NCBI GenBank assembly: GCA_035652435.1
Contig: DASRDU010000103.1
Coordinates: 62,001-126,000 of the forward strand
DNA: 64,000 nt
Direction of reading: 5' to 3'
Origin: DASRDU01 sp035652435
Lineage (GTDB): Bacteria; Acidobacteriota; Blastocatellia; RBC074
Shown here: positions 42,639-51,585 of the stretch, one piece after another
How positions within the stretch are numbered: position 1 is the stretch's first letter
Layout of the letters: each line of letters opens with the position of its first letter
Notes under the pieces: generated by a model
What the model saw: the letters and a program-made list of their open reading frames with translations, nothing else
Database searches by the model: none
Told to the model about the DNA's origin: nothing
Position numbers and translations under genes: made by a program

Positions 42639-43346
42639 ATGAGACTCTATCAGCCCCCTCCGGCCCCGCTTGAAATGCTGCTGCATGGCCTGAGTTTTTC
42701 TCACGACCTCGGGCCGTGGCGGAATTTCCTGGAGAGCAGTTCGGAACTCTGCGAACGAATCTGTCTGGATCGTTACATTATGATTCTGAACCGGCTGCTG
42801 AACCACCGGCTGTATGACTGTTCGGTGCTGGATCTGGGTTGTTCCAGCGGCTTCTTCTCGTACGCTTTCGCCGTCACGGCGGCCTCACAGGTGACCGGGG
42901 TGGAAGACGAACGCGCGATGAAGTTCGGGTACGACGAGCGCGCTTTTCTGCGACCGCTGCGCGAAGTGAAGGAGCATTACCGGCTCGATCACCTCGAGAT
43001 CGTCGGCCAGAGTATCGAGAACTTTCTGGAGCAGCAGGCATGGCGGCGGAGCTGGGATGTGGTGCTGTGCCTGAGCGTGCTGCACCATTTCCGCACCGGT
43101 TACGGCGACTGCCCCGGCGACGGGCAACTGGGCGCTGACGATTTGACGAGACTTTACGAAAGACTCGGCGCCGTGACGCGCCGGGTTCTTTACCTCGAGG
43201 TGGATGAAACCCGCATCGGAGACGAGCGACAGTTCTTCTCCGAGTTATGCCAGTCAGGCGGCTTCGACCCGCCGGTCGCACTCGGTTACTCCTGCTCCGC
43301 GCCCGGTGTTCCGCGCACCGTCTGGGAACTGAGCCGGAAGAAATAA
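42639..43346 (+). CDS. SAM-dependent methyltransferase
   Basis: Protein of 235 residues with SAM motif I VLDLGCSSGFFSY near 68-80, a following acidic strand (VTGVEDERAMKFG), motif IV WDVVLCLSVLHHF and a late VLYLEVDETRIG strand. It starts 12 nt after the GSCFA gene and so belongs to the block 2 operon. It likely methylates a sugar hydroxyl or chain end; the target is unknown. A methylated end could terminate chain growth in ABC-exported glycans. Confidence 0.87.
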   Translation: MRLYQPPPAPLEMLLHGLSFSHDLGPWRNFLESSSELCERICLDRYIMILNRLLNHRLYDCSVLDLGCSSGFFSYAFAVTAASQVTGVEDERAMKFGYDERAFLRPLREVKEHYRLDHLEIVGQSIENFLEQQAWRRSWDVVLCLSVLHHFRTGYGDCPGDGQLGADDLTRLYERLGAVTRRVLYLEVDETRIGDERQFFSELCQSGGFDPPVALGYSCSAPGVPRTVWELSRKK

Positions 43347-43456
43347 TCGGCCGTCAGGTACAGCCGCAACAGGCTGCCCCGATTGCCTGAGTCAGACTCT
43401 GAAACAGAGGCCGCGAGGCCCGATGGTTGCCCGCCGCCTCCGGCCTGAAAGCAGTA

Positions 43457-45517
43457 ATGATGGGAACTACTACGATCAAGTTACCGATGCAGCTGCGCTC
43501 GACCCGGGTTGAGATCGAGTGCGATCTCGACTTCTGCGGGCCGGAATGCCTGCTGCGCGAATCAGAACACCTGACCGCCGCCATTCCCGAAGGGATGGGC
43601 AAAAACGCCACGAAACTTTCGATGAGGAACATGCTGTTCCGAACCGGCACCGGTACGGTCATCAAGCGTCGGAAGCATTTCTTCGCCGAACGCACCGGCA
43701 GCTTCGGGCTGTCATTTTCCTTCGACCAGGCAAAGCAGGATGCGGGGTTTGAGCTGCTGCGGCGGGCCGGCATTTCGGGGGTCTGCCGGCCGATGCGTGA
43801 GTGCCGGTGCTGTTATGAAGTCGTGTACGTTGACGGCGCGCTGGCCTGCCCGGCGGCTTCGCTGCACGCGGCGCACCTGGCGCAAAAGTATCAGATACAT
43901 CAATTCGCCGACCGCGCGGAGGCCCTGACCTTCGTGCGGCGCGCGTGGGCGATCCTGGCTGACCTGCATCGGCACGGACTCCAGCACGGTGACCCGACGC
44001 ATTACAACTTTGTCGTCTCCGGCGAGGGCGTCACGCTGATTGACCTCGACGACCTGATGTACACGGGCGAAACCTTTTCCGCCTGGGATTTCGGCATCTT
44101 CTACCTGTACACCCTGATTCCGGTCCTCAGCGAGCATTTCACGGCGGATGACCTCGCGGCCGTCAGCGCGGAGATTTTCGGCCCCGCACTCGCCGAGCCT
44201 GCGACCTGCCGGGAGGCGCTCACCGTGCTGTCCGGGCTCCTCTTCCTCCCGGTAGTCAATTTCAACACCCTCTCACAGCGGAGCCTCAGCGCTGATCTCG
44301 ACGCAGAGGCCCGGCAGATCCATTACGACGACCTGAAGCGGCGTTTTCTGACCCTGCAATCGGAACATGCCGCACAGGGCGAAACCATCGCCCAGCTCCA
44401 GGCGCAGCTTGCCGCGGTGACGGCGGCGGCGACTGAACGCCTGCGCGTCATCGAGACGCAGGCCGAGGCGCTCGAAACACTCCGCCTGCAGCAGCAACAG
44501 ATGGCACCGGACAATGAAGTGTATCAGCGGGCTTTCGAGAGCCTGAACCTCGTTGCGGAAGCCCGCCTGAAAGTGATCGAGGAACAGCAAGCCGCGCTGG
44601 AAAGCTACCGCCGGCGGGACATCAAACAAAGAATCAGACGATTCCTGACGCCCCAACTCGGCCTGCTTTATCAGTATCCGCCCAAGCCGCTGGCCATCCC
44701 CCGGAAATACTTCGGGACGAAGCCTCCGGCCCGGCCCCCCGTCATTTCGATTGTCACGCCGAGCTATAACCAGGGCGGGTTCATCGAACGGACGATTCAA
44801 AGCGTTCTTGATCAGGGTTACCCGCGCCTCGAATACATCATTCAGGACGGCGCTTCGACCGACGACACGATGCAGGTGGTCGAGAAATATAAAAGCCGGC
44901 TCAGGCATTACGAATCGGTCAAAGACGGGGGCCAGACCTGCGCGATCAATCTCGGATTCCGTCATGCCACGGGAGAGATCATGGCCTGGCTGAATTCGGA
45001 CGACCTCCTGCTGCCCGGGGCGCTCAATTATGTCGGCGATTATTTCTCAAGGCACCCGGAAGTGGACGTCGTCTACGGACACCGCATTATCGTGGATGAG
45101 GCCGATCAGGAAGTCGGCCGCTGGGTGATGCCGCCGCACGATGACGAGGCCCTCTCGTGGGCCGATTACGTCCCGCAGGAGACGCTCTTCTGGCGGCGCG
45201 CCGTCTGGGAAAAGGCCGGCGGGGGCGTGGATGAAAGCTTCCAGTTTGCGATGGACTGGGACCTGCTCCTGCGGCTGCGGGCCTCGGGCGCGCGGATGCG
45301 CCGCCTGCCCAGATTCCTCGGCGCATTCAGAGTCCATCCCCATCAGAAAACATCGGCCCGGATTACGGAGATCGGCGAGCAGGAGATGGCGCGGCTGCGC
45401 GAGCGCTGCGCCGGACGCCCCGTGTCCTGGGTGGAAATCAACAATCACCTGCGGCCCTATCTGAAGAAGCATGTCCTGTACCGGAAGCTTCACCGTTACG
45501 GCATCGTTCGCTATTGA
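43457..45517 (+). CDS. Kinase-like - coiled coil - GT2 glycosyltransferase fusion
   Basis: Protein of about 686 residues. I start at the ATG at 43457; a TTG at 43427 adds ten residues. Residues 50-220 resemble a small-molecule or LPS-sugar kinase: VIKRRKHFF (possible ATP lysine), catalytic loop HGLQHGDPTHYNFV and metal-site VTLIDLDDL. Residues 290-385 are coiled coil with ERLRVIETQ and ARLKVIEEQQ repeats. Residues 430-640 are a GT2 domain: VISIVTPSYNQGGFIERTIQ, LNSDDLLLPGAL and the ED-box region FQFAMDWDLLLRLR. The GT2 part is a close paralogue of the stand-alone GT2 at 55111-56064. It could phosphorylate and extend, or cap, the same glycan, as WbdD-type kinase/methyltransferases do. That analogy is mine. 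Confidence 0.83.
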   Translation: MMGTTTIKLPMQLRSTRVEIECDLDFCGPECLLRESEHLTAAIPEGMGKNATKLSMRNMLFRTGTGTVIKRRKHFFAERTGSFGLSFSFDQAKQDAGFELLRRAGISGVCRPMRECRCCYEVVYVDGALACPAASLHAAHLAQKYQIHQFADRAEALTFVRRAWAILADLHRHGLQHGDPTHYNFVVSGEGVTLIDLDDLMYTGETFSAWDFGIFYLYTLIPVLSEHFTADDLAAVSAEIFGPALAEPATCREALTVLSGLLFLPVVNFNTLSQRSLSADLDAEARQIHYDDLKRRFLTLQSEHAAQGETIAQLQAQLAAVTAAATERLRVIETQAEALETLRLQQQQMAPDNEVYQRAFESLNLVAEARLKVIEEQQAALESYRRRDIKQRIRRFLTPQLGLLYQYPPKPLAIPRKYFGTKPPARPPVISIVTPSYNQGGFIERTIQSVLDQGYPRLEYIIQDGASTDDTMQVVEKYKSRLRHYESVKDGGQTCAINLGFRHATGEIMAWLNSDDLLLPGALNYVGDYFSRHPEVDVVYGHRIIVDEADQEVGRWVMPPHDDEALSWADYVPQETLFWRRAVWEKAGGGVDESFQFAMDWDLLLRLRASGARMRRLPRFLGAFRVHPHQKTSARITEIGEQEMARLRERCAGRPVSWVEINNHLRPYLKKHVLYRKLHRYGIVRY

Positions 45518-45603
45518 GGCGGGGCGGGATCAGTGCCCGACCGAATCGGCTGTCAGGTCACTGGTCAGGAAACCGGTCATAACTCTCGCGGCATAAAGTA
45601 TCA

Positions 45604-48486
45604 ATGACAGCTCTGGCATTATCAATTTTGTTGTTTGTTTTCTGGGGCGTCGTCGGTCTGGCGATACTCGGGCTGCTTCATACACGCCGCAGCCTGCTTC
45701 GGAACATGCTGCTCGCGCCGGTCGTCGGGGTGGCAACCACTCTGCTGCCCATTTTCTGGCTGAACCATGCGGGAATCCCGATCAAAAGGTTTGCGGTACC
45801 GTTGACTATCGTGCTGGTAGTAATCAGCGGCCTCCTGCTGGGCTGGTTACGGCCGGTTATTCCCTCCCGACACTACCTCCCCTTCGCCGGGATTCTGCTG
45901 TTCGCGCTTTTCCTGACCGGGCGTCCAATGCTCATCTACGGTTTTGACTGGGCGAGCTACTGCAACGACGACATGGCGACCTACGTCCTCAGCGCCGACC
46001 GGATTCTGAATCATGGCTTTTTTGACGTGCCGGATGTGGAAACGCTGGCCGGTGGCTGGGAGTACAGCCAGAGCCTCTGGTTTCTGAGTGTCGTGCTGGG
46101 ACACCGCTCCGGGACCGAAATGATTCTGGCCTGGGTGACCAGTCTGACCGGGGTTGCCGGCCCGCGCATTTATATGACCCTGCTCATGGCCCTGCACCTG
46201 ACGCTGATCAGCGCCGCCGGCGGACTTGTTCTCCAGTCACGCCGCTTCAGACTGGCGGCTCTGCTGACCTGCACGCTGCTCAGTCTCTCAGCGCTCAACA
46301 GCCTTGGAACCCTTTATCAGCTCATGCCACAGGTTGCCGGCATCAGCTTCCTGCTCTGCGGCACAGCTCTGTTACTGCGCCCTTTCAGCGAGTTTCACCT
46401 TTGGTCTGCGGTCAGGCACGGGATACTGACGGGGCTGCTCGTCGCGGCTCAGTTCGCCTTGTATCCGGAAGTTTCGCCATTCCTTTTTCTTGCTTTCGTG
46501 CTTTACGTCGCGGCCGGCCTGCTGCAGCGGGGGCTGGCGGTCGGGAAATTGATGATCGGGGCCGGCACGGCCTTCATCACCTGGGTTGTACTGCTCAACA
46601 GCTACTGGCTGATCGCGGTCGGATATATAGCCGGCGCCGTGGAGACATCCAGCAGGTCTGTCCGGGTTGACCCCGCCTCCGAAATGATGGGGACCGAATC
46701 CTTGTTTCCCTACTTCCTTGTGCCGGGCGGTCTGGCGGATTTCTGGGGTTTTCAGTCCATTGCGGATTTTCCTTCGGAGCCCTGGATGTCAGCGTCAATC
46801 GCTCTGGGGGCGATCCTGTTTTTTCTGAGCATCCCTGTCATCGCCTGGCAGTTGTGGAAGCGGCAGCCTTCCGCCTTTGTAGTCTTCGCGATGCTTGTTG
46901 CCAGCGTTATATTTTTCAGGAGGCATGAGGGGTTTGCGCTCTTCAAGTTGTCAATGTTCATTCAGCCATTCCTGCTGGGGACTATAGCAACATTCTGGAC
47001 GGCGCTTTCACGCCGGAAAATATGGCAGGTGGCCCCGATCGTCGTTCTGGCGATGATCGGCGTGCATACTCAGGTATTCTACGTCGACGCGAGCTATAAA
47101 ACGGCGAGAGGGAAACTTATTTTCGCTGAGATCCCACAGGCTTCCTTATCCCGGGTCTACTCTGAATTCGAACATGCTGTCAGTTCAGCCAACGCTCAGC
47201 AACTGGTACTCGACACTCCCAATCTGGTTCTGTCAAAGGTTCAGACTTTGTACACGAGGGGGAAAAGCACATTCAACCTGGGCGGGATATTCAATGGTTA
47301 CCCCTTATACCCCAAATCTCTTTTTCTTGATCAGGCGACGAAAGATAAGGTGGATTCAATAGCCAGGCAGTTGCAGGCGAGAAACAGGACCCTCAGCTTC
47401 AGCCTGCTGGACCCTTCAGACCCCGCGGCCCGCAACCCATTCGTTGTTTTTGGTAACCCTGCCGCCTCCGGCAATGGGAACGAATGCGAGCACTTGATCA
47501 TTGCTGGCAGGCAACACAGCGTTTTCAACCAATCGCATCCGGGCGGCTCTGGTTTTGTCAGCCAGCCATGCGGCAATGTGCGAAACCACCTGGTCTTCGT
47601 CAATTCAAAGCTCGGGCAGATTCACTACTTCGACTCCAGGGACGCAGCTTTCTACAAGCCCGAGAGCGACTATTTCTTCGCAGACAGATATTTCTCCGCC
47701 GTCGGGCGCCATTTATTGTTCCGGGTGATCAACCCGTCAGAAAAAGTTCGCCTGGTTCTCAACCTGAGCCGGACATTAAACGGGGACGGAAAAAACCTGC
47801 TGCCTCCGGCAGCGGCCGTCGGATCCACGCGCGAGCCTTTCCCCCTTGAAGGCCGTGGGTCGGGTCGGGTTTTCTCTCCCCCACTACAGCCCCAGATTAT
47901 TGAAGGTCGGGCTTACCTGGCTATTGATCTGGGGGTTAGTGGAACCCGTTTTCCCTCTGCTCGCACAGGGCTGATGAATCTTTATGGGACCGGCGTCCAG
48001 TTCGACATCAGAAGGCCTGTTGCCTTTGCCCGCGATATTTCCCTGATCTCGGAAGAAGAGTACCAGCGCCTGACCCCTCCCGGCAGATTACAGAAATTCC
48101 CGGACGATCTGGCCAACCCCGATCTGGAGTACTCCGGCTTATACGAGGATGGGTGGGTTTCAGAATCCGCCTTCGTTTACCTGACCCAGCCCGAAGCGGC
48201 AGACTGTCTTTCCATCCAGGGAATGACTCAGGCAGCCGACACAACGATTCAGATTCTGATTGATGGGCGGGTCATCAAAAACCAGAGGCTGACCAGTGGT
48301 CTGTTCAGGCTCAGGATTCCCGTCCCGCGGGGTAAGGGAAAGAAGCGGATTGAATTGCACTTCTCGGAAGTTAATCGGCTGGGTGAAGCAGACAGCCGCC
48401 CGGCTGCGGCCAGATTGAAGTCTCTTGGATTTGAAGAGGCTTCCCGCCGGGAACAGGCCGGCGCCAGTAGACTCCTGCCGGATTAA
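45604..48486 (+). CDS. Large polytopic membrane protein, GT-C-like, with exported C-terminal module
   Basis: Protein of 960 residues. About 12 hydrophobic helices occupy residues 1-510; the first large loop has acidic residues in FDWASYCNDDMATYVLSADR, the place where GT-C transferases hold catalytic Asp/Glu. Residues 510-810 are a soluble, presumably periplasmic region. The final part (from about 818; DNA 48061-48440) is a module (LANPDLEYSGLYEDGWVSES, ending RLKSLGFEE) shared with the exported protein at 40397. A polyprenyl-phosphate-sugar-dependent transferase is a reasonable guess and a GtrB-type enzyme that would make such donors is four kilobases downstream. Confidence 0.78.
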   Translation: MTALALSILLFVFWGVVGLAILGLLHTRRSLLRNMLLAPVVGVATTLLPIFWLNHAGIPIKRFAVPLTIVLVVISGLLLGWLRPVIPSRHYLPFAGILLFALFLTGRPMLIYGFDWASYCNDDMATYVLSADRILNHGFFDVPDVETLAGGWEYSQSLWFLSVVLGHRSGTEMILAWVTSLTGVAGPRIYMTLLMALHLTLISAAGGLVLQSRRFRLAALLTCTLLSLSALNSLGTLYQLMPQVAGISFLLCGTALLLRPFSEFHLWSAVRHGILTGLLVAAQFALYPEVSPFLFLAFVLYVAAGLLQRGLAVGKLMIGAGTAFITWVVLLNSYWLIAVGYIAGAVETSSRSVRVDPASEMMGTESLFPYFLVPGGLADFWGFQSIADFPSEPWMSASIALGAILFFLSIPVIAWQLWKRQPSAFVVFAMLVASVIFFRRHEGFALFKLSMFIQPFLLGTIATFWTALSRRKIWQVAPIVVLAMIGVHTQVFYVDASYKTARGKLIFAEIPQASLSRVYSEFEHAVSSANAQQLVLDTPNLVLSKVQTLYTRGKSTFNLGGIFNGYPLYPKSLFLDQATKDKVDSIARQLQARNRTLSFSLLDPSDPAARNPFVVFGNPAASGNGNECEHLIIAGRQHSVFNQSHPGGSGFVSQPCGNVRNHLVFVNSKLGQIHYFDSRDAAFYKPESDYFFADRYFSAVGRHLLFRVINPSEKVRLVLNLSRTLNGDGKNLLPPAAAVGSTREPFPLEGRGSGRVFSPPLQPQIIEGRAYLAIDLGVSGTRFPSARTGLMNLYGTGVQFDIRRPVAFARDISLISEEEYQRLTPPGRLQKFPDDLANPDLEYSGLYEDGWVSESAFVYLTQPEAADCLSIQGMTQAADTTIQILIDGRVIKNQRLTSGLFRLRIPVPRGKGKKRIELHFSEVNRLGEADSRPAAARLKSLGFEEASRREQAGASRLLPD

Positions 48487-48524
48487 ATCCGGGGCCGCGT
48501 GGCCAGCTTAAGGTTTGTCGTTTT

Positions 48525-49514
48525 ATGGGGCTCAACAATTCGCCAGTATTGGTTCTTGGAGCGAGCGGTTTTATCGGCTCGCACCTGACTGCCGCGCTGC
48601 TCAGGGGCGGCTGGCGAGTCAGAGCCTTCAGTCGCCGCTTTGACGTTTTACAGAAGGCTGAGCTTGCGACACTGGGGGAGCCCGAGGTGATCGAGGCGTC
48701 AATCTTTGATGAACAGGCCCTGTGCCAGGCGCTTCAGGGCGTCTCGGCGGTCGTCAATCTGGTGACGTTCTCTGTCCCCAGCACCTCACCCACGTCGCTG
48801 CAAAGCGAGTTGAATACAACCCTTCAGTCGCTGAACCTGCTCCTGTCGCTGATGAACAGAGCCGGAGTCAGAAGGCTCGTCTTCCCCTCTTCAGGCGGGA
48901 CCATATACGGCGATGTCGGCCACCGGGCGGCGAGCGAGGGTGACCCGCCCGCGCCGCTCGCGAGCTATGGCATGGGCAAGCTGCTCTGCGAGGAGATGAT
49001 TCGTTTCCACCACCGGGTTCATGGCCTGGGGTATCTGATCCTGCGCATCTCGAACCCGTACGGCGCGGGGAGAATCCGCCGCGTGTCGCAGGGAGTGATT
49101 GACGTTTTCCTCGAGCGGGTCAGGGCCGGGCAGCCGCTCAGCTTATGGGGCGGACTGGATAACGTCAGGGATTACATCTTTATTGATGATCTCATCGGGA
49201 TCATCCTCAGGCTGCTGGCTCTGGACGGACTGGAATCAGCCACGCTGAATGTCGGCGGCGGCCATGGCACGACGATACGCAACATCCTCTCAGTCATCGC
49301 GCGCGTGACGGGCTATGAGCCCGAATGCCAGCCCGAGCCCGGCAGGTTCGCGGGCGTCGCCTATAACGTCCTAGACATCTCACGGCTGCAGAACCTGACC
49401 GGCTGGAAACCGGGGTACACGATTGAGGAGGGCATTGATGAGGCGTGGAAGCGCAAACAAATGTATGAGGGCGGGTGCAGAGGTATAACGCAATCAGACC
49501 TGGTGATCACCTGA
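48525..49514 (+). CDS. NAD-dependent epimerase/dehydratase (extended SDR)
   Basis: Nucleotide-sugar-modifying enzyme of 329 residues. The NAD motif is VLVLGASGFIGSHL (8-21); the catalytic region has VFPSSGGTIYGDV and the Y-x3-K pair in YGMGKLLCEE. NVRDYIFIDDLIG matches the usual RDYIYVDDL segment of UDP-sugar 4-epimerases. Likely a 4-epimerase such as a GalE/WbpP-type enzyme, but the substrate is not resolved. It starts 38 nt after the GT-C-like gene and 15 nt before the GtrB-type gene. Confidence 0.88.
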   Translation: MGLNNSPVLVLGASGFIGSHLTAALLRGGWRVRAFSRRFDVLQKAELATLGEPEVIEASIFDEQALCQALQGVSAVVNLVTFSVPSTSPTSLQSELNTTLQSLNLLLSLMNRAGVRRLVFPSSGGTIYGDVGHRAASEGDPPAPLASYGMGKLLCEEMIRFHHRVHGLGYLILRISNPYGAGRIRRVSQGVIDVFLERVRAGQPLSLWGGLDNVRDYIFIDDLIGIILRLLALDGLESATLNVGGGHGTTIRNILSVIARVTGYEPECQPEPGRFAGVAYNVLDISRLQNLTGWKPGYTIEEGIDEAWKRKQMYEGGCRGITQSDLVIT

Positions 49515-49529
49515 CGGGAGAAGACGCAC

Positions 49530-50492
49530 ATGTACGCGATATCAGTCGTAGTCCCTGTTTACAACAGCGCCGAGATTCTGGCGCTGCTGGCCGAACGTCT
49601 CGACCGGGTGGCGACCGCCAACGACTGGCGACTCGAACTCATTCTGGTCAATGATTGCAGCCGCGATCACAGCTGGTCGGTGATCTCCGATCTGGCTGAC
49701 CGCTACACGTGGGTGCGCGGCATCAACCTGATGCGAAATTACGGTCAGCACAACGCGCTGCTCTGCGGGATCCGCGAGGCGAATCATGACGTCATCGTCA
49801 CGATGGATGACGACCTGCAGCACCCGCCGGAAGAGATCCCGAGGCTGCTCGAAGAACTGGGCAGGGGGTTCGACGTGGTTTACGGGACGCCGCAGAGGGA
49901 ACAACACGGGTTCTGGCGGGACACGGCTTCACAAACCACCAAGCTGGTGCTGCAAAGCGCGATGGGCGCCGAGATAGCCAGGAGCGTCACCTCATTCCGC
50001 GTCTTCCGCGCCTCCCTGCGCGAGTCATTTGCCAGCTACACCGGCTCTTACGTGTTCATAGACGCGCTGCTCACCTGGGGGACGACGCGTTTTTCAGCCC
50101 TGCCGGTGCGCCACGACCCCAGAGAGATTGGGGCTTCAAACTACAACCTGCGCAAGCTCGTGCTGCATGCGCTCAACATGACGACCGGCTTCAGCGTGCT
50201 GCCCCTGCAGATTTCCAGCCTGATCGGATTCGCTTTCACCATCCTGGGGTTCATCCTGCTGGTTTATGTGGCAATTCGCTCGCTGACCCAGAGCCCGACA
50301 TTGTGGGGCTTCTACATTCTCGCCGGGATGATCACGATCTTTGCCGGGGCGCAGCTCTTCGCGCTCGGCATCATCGGCGAATATCTGGCGCGCATGCACT
50401 TCCGCATGATGGAGCGGCCCGCCTACACCATTCGCCAGCAGGTTCACAGCTCGGCGAAGGTTGATCTGATTTCGGAGAGAATAAGGAAGTAA
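49530..50492 (+). CDS. GtrB/ArnC-type polyprenyl-phosphate glycosyltransferase (GT2 with two C-terminal helices)
   Basis: Enzyme of 320 residues that would move a sugar from a nucleotide donor to undecaprenyl phosphate on the inner face of the membrane. Features are the start AISVVVPVYNSAEI, the metal site VTMDDDLQHPPEEIPRL, and two transmembrane helices at about 230-252 and 265-290 (LIGFAFTILGFILLVYV, ITIFAGAQLFALGIIG). GGGAGAAG precedes the ATG. The partner at 50494 starts 1 nt after its stop, as in GtrA/B or Arn-type pairs. The likely user of its product is a GT-C enzyme such as 45604-48486. Confidence 0.9.
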   Translation: MYAISVVVPVYNSAEILALLAERLDRVATANDWRLELILVNDCSRDHSWSVISDLADRYTWVRGINLMRNYGQHNALLCGIREANHDVIVTMDDDLQHPPEEIPRLLEELGRGFDVVYGTPQREQHGFWRDTASQTTKLVLQSAMGAEIARSVTSFRVFRASLRESFASYTGSYVFIDALLTWGTTRFSALPVRHDPREIGASNYNLRKLVLHALNMTTGFSVLPLQISSLIGFAFTILGFILLVYVAIRSLTQSPTLWGFYILAGMITIFAGAQLFALGIIGEYLARMHFRMMERPAYTIRQQVHSSAKVDLISERIRK

Positions 50493-50493
50493 A

Positions 50494-50880
50494 ATGCCAA
50501 AGACGGTGACACAGTATCTGCTTCTCCTGTCCAACGCGCTGCTCCTGCTGTCCAGCCAGCTCCTCATGAAACGCGGCCTGAGGCAGTGCGGCGTTGTCAC
50601 GTTGAACAGCATCGCACAGGCGCAGGTCTTTGCGCGCCAGGTGCTGGCGACGCCCCAGCTCTTTTCGGGCATCCTGCTCGCCGGGTGTAGCGCGCTGTTG
50701 TGGCTGACCGTCCTGTCCAGGTTTGAATTAAGCTACGCCATGCCAGTCCTGAGCGGGATCTACTACCTGATGGCGCTGGTGGCGTCGGTATTCATCCTCG
50801 GCGAGGCGGCCAGCATCTGGAGAATAACCGGCACCCTTCTGATAGTGGCTGGAATACTGCTCATCACCAGAATCGGGTAG
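50494..50880 (+). CDS. Small four-helix EamA/SMR-like transporter (ArnE/F-like)
   Basis: Protein of 128 residues with four hydrophobic helices (YLLLLSNALLLLSSQLLM, LFSGILLAGCSALLWLTVL, SYAMPVLSGIYYLMALVASV, ITGTLLIVAGILLI). The motif GEAASIWRITGTLLI is typical of the SMR/EamA group. Placed 1 nt after a GtrB/ArnC-type enzyme with AGGAAG as ribosome site, it is best read as the flippase for the polyprenyl-phosphate-linked sugar. Confidence 0.85.
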   Translation: MPKTVTQYLLLLSNALLLLSSQLLMKRGLRQCGVVTLNSIAQAQVFARQVLATPQLFSGILLAGCSALLWLTVLSRFELSYAMPVLSGIYYLMALVASVFILGEAASIWRITGTLLIVAGILLITRIG

Positions 50881-50940
50881 CTCAGGTGAAGCAAAGTCAG
50901 GAATGAAGACTGACTCAAAGGACATTTCCCGGCGTAACTC

Positions 50941-51531
50941 GTGGATACACGTGATAAAGAATATGCGGACAGGCTGATAGCCAGGCAGACCGTCTGGTGG
51001 AAAAAGGCCCTTCATGTTCAGGCGCCGTACCGCTGGAATCTCAGGCGCATCAGGCCCGGCTTCACCCTTGAACTCGGCTGTGGGATTGGCAGGAATCTAA
51101 GCCATCTGAATGGGAACGGGGTTGGGGTTGATCACAGCTTTTACGCGGTTGAGGCCGCCAGATCACGCGGGCTGCAGGCGTTTACGCCGGAAGAATTCCG
51201 CGAGTCGGCTTTCAATAAGCCGGCCACATTTGACTCGCTTCTGTGTTCACATGTGGCTGAACACATGACTGACCGGGAGGTGGCGGATTTACTGAGCGAG
51301 TACCTTTATCTGCTCAAGCCCTTTGGGCTGGTAATTATCATTACTCCTCAGGAGGCGGGCTACCGTTCAGACCCGACGCATGTTCAGTTCATGACATTCA
51401 ACGAACTGAGAAACATCGCCAGGGAAACCGGCCTGATACCTGTGAGAGAGTATTCTTTCCCTTTCCCGCGCCTGATCGGGCACCTGTTTATATACAATGA
51501 GTTCGTTTCGATTAATAGAAAACCGTTCTGA
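50941..51531 (+). CDS. SAM-dependent methyltransferase
   Basis: Protein of 196 residues with SAM motif FTLELGCGIGRNLSHL (about 40-55), VGVDHSFYAVEAARS for ribose contact and FDSLLCSHVAEHM as motif IV. The YLLKPFGLVIIITPQE strand and late VREYSFPFPRLIGH are typical of small sugar-modifying class I enzymes. The start is a GTG at 50941; AAAGGAC lies upstream. It is the third methyltransferase of the glycan locus. Confidence 0.86.
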   Translation: MDTRDKEYADRLIARQTVWWKKALHVQAPYRWNLRRIRPGFTLELGCGIGRNLSHLNGNGVGVDHSFYAVEAARSRGLQAFTPEEFRESAFNKPATFDSLLCSHVAEHMTDREVADLLSEYLYLLKPFGLVIIITPQEAGYRSDPTHVQFMTFNELRNIARETGLIPVREYSFPFPRLIGHLFIYNEFVSINRKPF

Positions 51532-51585
51532 TTCCAGTGGCCTCGCCGCCCGGAGCCGCCGGAATTCCTGTCAGGGACATGACCT

